A stretch of 5,178 bases of DNA from assembly GCA_947424985.1 (NCBI GenBank), contig CANDYN010000070.1, positions 1-5,178 on the forward strand, written 5' to 3'. Numbering within the stretch: the stretch's first letter is position 1; every line of letters begins with the position of its first letter. This document shows positions 1-5,178 of the stretch, one piece after another. A program made the translations under genes and the position numbers. This DNA is from Rickettsiales bacterium. Its GTDB lineage: Bacteria > Pseudomonadota > Alphaproteobacteria > Rickettsiales > Deianiraeaceae. The notes beneath the pieces are model-generated. The model was not told the origin of the DNA and made no database searches. It saw only the letters and a program-made list of their open reading frames with translations.

Positions 1-1153
1 ACATTGGGACAATTGCAAAAAGTGTATATTTCATGTAAGGACTAACTGTATCGAACGCGGCTATTACGGCTTCCATTGAGTTCTCAAAGTTTAAATATGA
101 ACCCGTTACTATAACGATCATTCCTGAGCAAAATATTGAAACAAGCGTGATAAAAACTATCGCAGACATAGATATTATTCCTTCCTGAATTGGGTTTTTA
201 TTCATGGTGTTTATATAAATCAGCGAAGAAATTCCCTGTCCAACGTCGCATGAAAAAAATGTTCTTTTGATTCCCATCATGACGGCGAAAAGGACACTTC
301 CTTGTATTGCACGAAAAGAAAATGCATCAGTCATGATTAATTTCATACTTGGAAGAAGGAAGTCAGCGTGCTTTATGATTATTAAGGCACAAGTTATAAC
401 GTATAAAATTGACATAACCTTAACAATTTGACTTGCAACTTTGATTACCATTTGAAGCCCTTGAACGATAATTGCCATTACAATTAACGCAAGTAAAGCT
501 GCGAAGGGGAGGGAATATCCACTGACCGCGGGGACTATATGTTTTGCAACATTCATTGTTTGGTTAATTTGAAGTGAAAAAAAAGTTGAAACAATAACAC
601 ATACGGAAAAAGCTTTTGCAACAACTTTTCCAAGCTTTCGTTGCTTTATTACGCGGAACATGATTTCAATATATCGCTGTGGTCCACCTATTACAGATTT
701 TGTTTTTTTGTCAAATTTTCGTGTCATGCAACCAAGTGAAATTTCGACAAACCTAAGAGGCATCCCGATTAAACAAGCAATAAACATCCAAAATAAAACT
801 CCCGGTCCGCAAACAATTACAGCCATTGAAACTCCAAAGATTGCTGAAACATCGATCGCTTCACCAATTGAAGTAAGGAGTATTTTGCGTGAACTTGAGA
901 GATGATAGGCGTTATTTTCATTCATTTGTTTTTTTGCAAGCTTGCTTGAAAAGGCAATTTTTATGCTTTTGAAAAAATATGTGATGTTAATAAAGTCAAA
1001 TTTTATTGCGTAATATATGCCGAAAAAACAGAGCCATGCAATTAGAAATGGAAAGTGAAATTTATCACTAAATGTTACATTAAAAAACAATATTGAATCT
1101 GCCGATGTTGCGATACAATCTAGTGCTTTATTAATAAGTTCACTACAATCCAT
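1..1153 (-). CDS. Divergent AGCS-family (sodium:alanine symporter-like) membrane protein, partial
   Basis: This is the N-terminal 384 residues of a polytopic membrane protein; the C-terminus lies beyond the left edge. I translated it by hand and found no stop. It aligns collinearly with the complete AGCS carrier at 2184-3617: the CGPGVLFW block (115-122), GMPLRFVE (130-137), IGGP..YI (155-162) and the LQINQ element (194-198) all match. Known AGCS members import alanine or glycine with Na+ at the inner membrane. The most conserved residues are changed here. The GxGN of the first signature is replaced (D101, S103, A104), the Asn-Glu of the second is Cys302-Asp303, and the later conserved Asp is Ile335. 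The ATG follows the upstream stop with no gap and has no clear Shine-Dalgarno, so translation is probably coupled to the PerM-like gene. Membership of the superfamily is clear; transport activity and substrate are doubtful. It may be a neofunctionalised paralogue or a carrier decaying with its frame still open. Confidence 0.85.
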   Translation of the reverse strand, partial: MDCSELINKALDCIATSADSILFFNVTFSDKFHFPFLIAWLCFFGIYYAIKFDFINITYFFKSIKIAFSSKLAKKQMNENNAYHLSSSRKILLTSIGEAIDVSAIFGVSMAVIVCGPGVLFWMFIACLIGMPLRFVEISLGCMTRKFDKKTKSVIGGPQRYIEIMFRVIKQRKLGKVVAKAFSVCVIVSTFFSLQINQTMNVAKHIVPAVSGYSLPFAALLALIVMAIIVQGLQMVIKVASQIVKVMSILYVITCALIIIKHADFLLPSMKLIMTDAFSFRAIQGSVLFAVMMGIKRTFFSCDVGQGISSLIYINTMNKNPIQEGIISMSAIVFITLVSIFCSGMIVIVTGSYLNFENSMEAVIAAFDTVSPYMKYTLFAIVPM

Positions 1154-2200
1154 TTATTCAAAATAATATGTTTGTCTATATCTTGCAATTAAATATCTTG
1201 CTAAAATTGTTGTTGCGGTTGTGATTGGGAGAGCGAAAATTGCACCCGTAATACCAAAAAGACAGGTTGAGGCAAAAAGTCCAAATACTATAATCACTGG
1301 GTGTATCCCAACTTTATCTCCAACGAATTTCGGTGTTGTATAGTTTGCATCAATTATTTGTCCAACGGTAAAAATTATTGCTATACTCCAAAATTCATAA
1401 ACTATTCCAAACTGTAAAAATGCGAGTATCATACATATTGTACAACCAACGAAAAATCCAACATATGGGATAAACATTAAAATGCCAACCATTAACCCAA
1501 GGGCAAAACCAAGATTTAATCCGGCAATTTGCAATAAAATTGAATAGTAAACTATGAAAAATAGACAAACATTTAGTTGTCCGCGAAGATATGCAAAGAT
1601 TGATATATCAATTTGACGTGCTAGGACTTGCCAGATAATTCTTTTTGATTCAGGTATGAGTGAGAAAAATTTCTCAACCATAAGTCGCCAATCTTTTAGC
1701 ATATAAAAAGTTATAATTGGCATAACGATTATTGTGGCAATTATAGTAACAATCGAGTTGAAAGCAGTTTTTGGTTGTATAAATTTTGAATCAAGAGTTA
1801 AATCAAGCGCCCAAATTTTTACTTTTTGAATAAAATTAAAGACGGATTCGCTATCTATATTTAATACTTGTGACAATTTGTTTATTTGTGAGTCGCTGAT
1901 TTTATCTGCACCATCCACTACAAAGTCTTGGAAGAAAGATGCTATTTTTGTATATAAAAATGGTATTAAAAGTGATACAAAGGCGATAAATCCAACAAAT
2001 ACAATTGCAACGATAAATGAACTTGTGATTCCACGAGAGATTTTTCTTTTTTCGAGCGCATCAACGCAAGGAAGGAAGAGGTATGTTATCACAAAACTCA
2101 TTAGAAATGGCCTTATTGCATCCTTTAAAACAATAAAAGATGCAATTAATAAAACCCCAGCCAAGAGCCAAAAAGTATGTTTTTTACTTATTTTTGTCAT
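1154..2200 (-). CDS. AI-2E family transporter (PerM / UPF0118 family)
   Basis: This encodes 348 residues, the usual length for the AI-2E/PerM family of inner-membrane proteins. Characterised members export autoinducer-2 (TqsA), and some UPF0118 proteins are reported to act as Na+(Li+)/H+ antiporters. The sequence shows two N-terminal membrane helices (about 10-45 and 58-82), a soluble insertion (about 88-145), and the family's C-terminal hydrophobic half. Family-like blocks are PIITFYMLKDW (161-171), YLRGQL (204-209), MVGILMFIPYVGFFVG (237-252), DANYTTPKFVG (284-294), GIHP (298-301) and LFGITGAIFALP (314-325). The start ATG lies inside the end of the upstream AGCS gene (17-base overlap) and has no clear Shine-Dalgarno, which points to translational coupling; its own stop abuts the next ATG. 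The family call is secure. The substrate is not: most bacteria carry such genes without AI-2 signalling, and no luxS is visible here. Confidence 0.92.
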   Translation of the reverse strand: MTKISKKHTFWLLAGVLLIASFIVLKDAIRPFLMSFVITYLFLPCVDALEKRKISRGITSSFIVAIVFVGFIAFVSLLIPFLYTKIASFFQDFVVDGADKISDSQINKLSQVLNIDSESVFNFIQKVKIWALDLTLDSKFIQPKTAFNSIVTIIATIIVMPIITFYMLKDWRLMVEKFFSLIPESKRIIWQVLARQIDISIFAYLRGQLNVCLFFIVYYSILLQIAGLNLGFALGLMVGILMFIPYVGFFVGCTICMILAFLQFGIVYEFWSIAIIFTVGQIIDANYTTPKFVGDKVGIHPVIIVFGLFASTCLFGITGAIFALPITTATTILARYLIARYRQTYYFE

Positions 2201-3617
2201 TATATTTTGAATTTAATACATACTTGGTCCATGCGGCATTTACTTCTTTTCTTAAAACAAATATTGCAATAATATTGGGGATAAACATCAAGAATATCAA
2301 GGCGTTACACAAATCGATTATTGTTTTAAAGTTTTCCATAATTCCGCCTAGAAATCCAGCAATACAAATCGTTGCAAGATATGGAATTGAAAACTTTTTC
2401 GTTTTAAGTAAAAACTCAAGATTGCTAATTCCGTAATAACTCCATGCAATCATAACATTTAAAGCAACAAGTGGTATTGCAAGGGGCAGGAAATATGCCA
2501 TAATCGGATGTACTTGGGTTAACGCATTTTGAACCATCATGATTCCCTCAACCTTGTTATCGGTAAAAGTCATTCCAAGGCATATAACAAGTCCTGTTAC
2601 AAAACACACGAAAATTGCGTCAACAATGGGGCATATCATGGCAACCAAAGCTTCTTTTACTGAATCTTCTTGCTGTGAATTTGCGTGAATTATCGCGGCC
2701 GTTCCGAAGCCCGTTTCGTTTGCAAGTTGCAATCTTTGAAAGGCTGAGAATAACACAGCAACAATTCCACCATAAGCTGCACTTTTTGTGAAAGCATATT
2801 GCATGATCATCGTAAAAGTAGCCGGTATTTCTGCACGATAAAAAACCAAAGCAGCGATTAAAACAAGCAAATAAAACGACATAAAGAACATTACGGCAGA
2901 TGAGCAATAGTTTGCAATTTTTTTTACGCCTCCAGCAGCTATACAAAATACGAAAATTGCCATAGCAGCCGATATTGCATATTTTCCGGTTTGTCCAAGA
3001 GAAAAGTGTTCCACTGCAACTTTTACAGCCTGATTTGTTTGAAACGATGTAGCACCACCATATACTGAAAATACCAATGCAATTCCGTAAAAGCTTGCTA
3101 AGAACGCACCTATTTTTGGTTTTTTTAACTTTTCAAAGCCAAGTTTGATATACCAATAAGGTCCACCGCGGTATCCATCGCCGTGTTTACTTCTATATTT
3201 ATGTCCAAGGTAAACTTCGGCAAAACGAAGCGGCATACATAAAATCGCCGCAATTAAGATCCAAAAAACAACTCCTGGTCCACCAAGAGATATTCCAATT
3301 GCAACACCTGCGATATTTCCAAGTCCTGCTGCACCCGCAATTGAGGTAAATAATGCACGAAAAGACGATATACTTTGTTTTTTCTCTGATGCACCTCCTC
3401 CATGTCCTCCGCTTGAAAGCATAATTTTCATTCCCTGAACGAAATGCGTTATAGCATTGAACTTTAGAGAAAACAAAAAGTATATACAGAATAGGAATGC
3501 AATAAGCACTATGAGTGGAACATGCGCATCGCCCATCGGATTAACATTCGCCCAAATTATCGATAAAATAGCCTTGTTAAAGATATTTATACCATTTTCA
3601 ATCGTTTCTAGTAGCAT
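2184..3617 (-). CDS. Sodium:alanine symporter (AGCS) family amino-acid carrier
   Basis: This is an inner-membrane Na+-coupled carrier of 477 residues, full length for AGCS, expected to import alanine, glycine or similar small amino acids. Diagnostic blocks, numbered from the chosen ATG, are FRALFTSIAGAAGLGNIAG (86-104), LGGPGVVFW (111-119), MPLRFAEV (128-135), KYR (140-142), RGGPYWYI (150-157), FQTNQA (192-197), ANETGFGTAAIIHA (299-312, the NEAGxGSA signature), CPIVDAIF (329-336), WSYYG (392-396), and the C-terminal D435..NAL and IPN (446-448) elements. The frame extends upstream to a TTG at 3665. I prefer the ATG at 3617 because MLLETIENG resembles a normal AGCS N-terminus, while the extra 16 residues (with two Cys) do not look like one. 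Neither start has a good Shine-Dalgarno. A Gly/His-rich loop (68-76) precedes the first signature. It is the first gene of the three-gene minus operon. Family assignment is firm; the exact substrate is unknown. Confidence 0.94.
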   Translation of the reverse strand: MLLETIENGINIFNKAILSIIWANVNPMGDAHVPLIVLIAFLFCIYFLFSLKFNAITHFVQGMKIMLSSGGHGGGASEKKQSISSFRALFTSIAGAAGLGNIAGVAIGISLGGPGVVFWILIAAILCMPLRFAEVYLGHKYRSKHGDGYRGGPYWYIKLGFEKLKKPKIGAFLASFYGIALVFSVYGGATSFQTNQAVKVAVEHFSLGQTGKYAISAAMAIFVFCIAAGGVKKIANYCSSAVMFFMSFYLLVLIAALVFYRAEIPATFTMIMQYAFTKSAAYGGIVAVLFSAFQRLQLANETGFGTAAIIHANSQQEDSVKEALVAMICPIVDAIFVCFVTGLVICLGMTFTDNKVEGIMMVQNALTQVHPIMAYFLPLAIPLVALNVMIAWSYYGISNLEFLLKTKKFSIPYLATICIAGFLGGIMENFKTIIDLCNALIFLMFIPNIIAIFVLRKEVNAAWTKYVLNSKYNDKNK

Positions 3618-3674
3618 AAAATTACAATATAGGTTACACTCTGATATTAAAAATATTATTTGCAAGTTTTTTTC

Positions 3675-3702
3675 TTGACTTTTGTATTTTTTTATATAAA
3701 GT
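3675..3702 (+). promoter_or_regulatory. Candidate sigma70-type promoter for the plus-strand gene
   Basis: TTGACT at 3675-3680 matches five of six bases of the -35 consensus. It is followed by two overlapping -10 candidates: TATAAA at 3695-3700 with a short 14-base spacer, and TAAAGT at 3697-3702 with a better 16-base spacer but a weaker match. Transcription would begin near 3709, giving a leader of only about 15 bases before the ATG at 3724. AT-rich DNA yields such matches often, so this is a prediction only. No comparable promoter was found for the minus-strand operon in the same spacer. Confidence 0.4.
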
Positions 3703-3723
3703 TAGGCTGTATTAAAAAGGGGT

Positions 3724-5178
3724 ATGGAGAATAGTAAGCTAAAGGAGAACGTAACACAGTCAACCTTGGTTCAAAAATACAATAATATAGAACATAGCGG
3801 GCCCAATTGGTTTAAAGGTAATACCAAAGGAGAAAAGACGAAAACTGCAAGTTCAGATCTTTATGGTAAGTATGCATTCGGTGCAATACCGCAATTAAAG
3901 CAGACTTATACGTTGTTGAGTATAATGGACCCAGATTCTCTAAGTGATACCATGAAGAGTGTTAAGGGTGCAATGGATGGTTATGGCAAAAATGATATTA
4001 ATGGTTTGTTTAATGCTATTAATGAAAAAATGGTAGCAGATGTTACGAAAAGGGTTGATGATGAGAAGTTAAAAGGCAATGAAAGGAAGGCAACAAGAGA
4101 TGAGATAGAAAAAGCTCTTGCATCATCCGCAAAAGAGGTAAGAGATTTTAATAAAGAAGCATTTTTTAAGTTAGCCATGGATACGGGTTTTTTTGCCGAT
4201 GCGAACGTTAGAAACTTGGATATTAATACGTCTAACAATTACTTATTTTTTGATTCCGACTTAACAAAGGCGAGAAAAAAGAAGACGAATGAAGAAGACG
4301 TGAAATTTCGCGAGGGAGCAGCTGAGGCCTTCAAGGAAATGGCAAAGAAAGATTTGGATTATACAACAGATTCGCAAGGTTTTAAGATAAAAAATACAGA
4401 CCTTAAAACATTTGAGGGGTATGTTGAAAAATATAAAGCCTTTATCAATAATCCAGAGGCTAATAAAGAAAATATTAAAGACACCATTGAATATCTTAAA
4501 AAGCAAGCTATCATGCCAGATAAACCAGAACCAGTAGGTTATTGGAACAGATTTAAAACGTTTATCAGGGATGCATTTTCTCCTTTTTTTGTTAAGAAAC
4601 CGGAAAGTGATACACAAAAACTTTCAGAGAGATTACTTGCGTCTGTTGCCAAGTCACCCGAGCACAATAAAGTTTTAAATGATAGTGGTATAGTATTAAA
4701 GTATGGAATTGACTATCGCACTAAGGGTACCCGAACTTTAAATAAAGAAGAGGTTCTAAAAAGAGTGAATAAAGTTCAAGATAGGATAGCAAAGTCTAAT
4801 ACAAATTACGATGGTTTGGTAAACAAGGAGGCAAAAAAAATGCAATATAAACTCGATGGAGGATTTGCCGGGAAATATATACCGTTTATGGGTAAAATGG
4901 ATATTAGGGATCCGAAAAATAAAGAATTTGTTAATAATGTTACTAAAGAGAGTCAAGAAATTCAGAAAAAACCACAGGCAGAGGTTTTAGGGTCAGAACA
5001 AAATTCGATGAATCAATCACAATTGATTTCAAGGACGCAAAAAGTTGTTGAAAAGAGCGCCAATCAAGATCTAAATTTACAGAAATCAAAAGCAACACAA
5101 GAGCAGAATAATACAATGAAAAATAACAATTTTAAAAAACAGCAAGTTAATAAACAGCAATCATTAAGTAGGGTAAAT
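3724..5178 (+). CDS. Uncharacterised large hydrophilic protein, C-terminus beyond the window
   Basis: I do not recognise this protein. From the only in-frame ATG after the upstream TAG (3703-3705) the frame is open for 485 codons to the window edge. It is very hydrophilic and rich in Lys, Asn, Asp and Glu, with no signal peptide and no convincing membrane helix. Residues about 100-150 look like charged, probably helical sequence. Residues 273-290 form an aromatic, amphipathic patch (GYWNRFKTF..., then SPFFVKK). Residues 340-375 are again charged and helix-prone. From about 411 the sequence becomes a Gln/Asn/Lys-rich tail: about half of the last 75 visible residues are Q, N or K. Base and residue composition differ sharply from the transporters, and the gene is divergently transcribed, so it is probably functionally separate. 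The ATG has only an AAAAAGGGG one base upstream, a poorly placed ribosome site. Large Lys/Asn-rich lineage-specific proteins with disordered tails are common among secreted effectors of intracellular bacteria, but no domain here proves that role. Confidence 0.85.
   Translation, partial: MENSKLKENVTQSTLVQKYNNIEHSGPNWFKGNTKGEKTKTASSDLYGKYAFGAIPQLKQTYTLLSIMDPDSLSDTMKSVKGAMDGYGKNDINGLFNAINEKMVADVTKRVDDEKLKGNERKATRDEIEKALASSAKEVRDFNKEAFFKLAMDTGFFADANVRNLDINTSNNYLFFDSDLTKARKKKTNEEDVKFREGAAEAFKEMAKKDLDYTTDSQGFKIKNTDLKTFEGYVEKYKAFINNPEANKENIKDTIEYLKKQAIMPDKPEPVGYWNRFKTFIRDAFSPFFVKKPESDTQKLSERLLASVAKSPEHNKVLNDSGIVLKYGIDYRTKGTRTLNKEEVLKRVNKVQDRIAKSNTNYDGLVNKEAKKMQYKLDGGFAGKYIPFMGKMDIRDPKNKEFVNNVTKESQEIQKKPQAEVLGSEQNSMNQSQLISRTQKVVEKSANQDLNLQKSKATQEQNNTMKNNNFKKQQVNKQQSLSRVN
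4825..4842 (+). promoter_or_regulatory. Internal Shine-Dalgarno and in-frame ATG within the unknown gene
   Basis: AAGGAGG (4825-4831) is a full-consensus Shine-Dalgarno. After an 8-base spacer it is followed by an ATG at 4840-4842 that is in frame and encodes Met373 of the large protein. It is far better placed than the ribosome site of the annotated start. It could produce a separate C-terminal polypeptide (MQYKLDGGFAGKY...) containing the Q/N-rich tail. Lys-Glu-rich coding sequence makes AAGGAG runs easily (two others lie at about 3741 and 3826 with no start codon after them), so chance is a real alternative. Confidence 0.3.

Noticed and set aside
660..905. 81-residue plus-strand open frame
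   Set aside because: It lies wholly antisense to the divergent AGCS gene, whose protein alignment with its paralogue is collinear there; it is a shadow frame.
1878..2436. Two overlapping plus-strand open frames (110 and 98 residues)
   Set aside because: Antisense shadows of the PerM-like gene and the AGCS carrier, with no family resemblance and no plausible initiation site.
2620..2946. 108-residue minus-strand open frame
   Set aside because: Same strand but a different frame inside the AGCS carrier; Cys/Arg-rich nonsense-like sequence.
3618..3665. TTG-initiated 16-residue N-terminal extension of the AGCS carrier
   Set aside because: TTG is a weak start, no Shine-Dalgarno precedes it, and the extension does not look like an AGCS N-terminus; the ATG at 3617 fits better.
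3457..3678. 73-residue plus-strand frame spanning the divergent spacer
   Set aside because: Mostly antisense to the N-terminal part of the AGCS carrier, and it ends at the predicted -35 of the real plus-strand gene.
3667..3694. T-rich run as a rho-independent terminator
   Set aside because: No GC-rich hairpin precedes it on either strand, and no gene ends there; it fits spacer or promoter DNA.
3981..4956. Three minus-strand open frames (85, 118 and 66 residues) opposite the unknown gene
   Set aside because: Their Phe/Ile/Ser-rich composition is what the complement of a Lys/Asn/Glu-rich gene gives; the plus frame is open for 485 codons and preferred.

Overview
The window is AT-rich, tightly packed bacterial DNA. 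It holds three minus-strand membrane-transport genes and, divergent from them, one large plus-strand gene of unknown function that runs off the right edge. High A+T, almost no spacer between the transporter genes, weak ribosome-binding sites and two alanine/glycine-type amino-acid carriers beside a PerM-type protein would fit a host-associated, reduced-genome bacterium such as an alphaproteobacterial endosymbiont. This is inference from style; no taxonomic marker gene is present.

Layout. Minus strand, in transcription order: (1) a sodium:alanine symporter (AGCS) family carrier at 3617-2184, complete, with the family motifs intact; (2) an AI-2E/PerM (UPF0118) family membrane protein at 2200-1154, whose start overlaps the end of the first gene by 17 bases; (3) a second AGCS-like protein from 1153 to beyond the left edge, whose ATG directly abuts the stop of gene 2 (TAAATG). 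These three almost certainly form one operon. The second AGCS copy keeps the scaffold of the family but has lost the residues that define its two signature motifs, although its frame is open over all 384 visible codons.

A 106-base spacer (3618-3723) separates the operon from the plus-strand gene. It carries a plausible plus-strand promoter (TTGACT with a TATAAA/TAAAGT -10) and no clear minus-strand promoter.

Plus strand, 3724 to the right edge: 485 codons, without a stop, of a hydrophilic, Lys/Asn/Glu-rich protein with no signal peptide, no obvious membrane helix, and a Gln/Asn/Lys-rich, probably disordered tail. I do not recognise it. A cytosolic or secreted effector-like role is possible but not shown.

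Together, the operon looks like a small amino-acid (alanine/glycine-like) and ion transport module. The plus-strand gene is probably an independent unit. No RNA genes, mobile elements, CRISPR arrays or terminators were seen.
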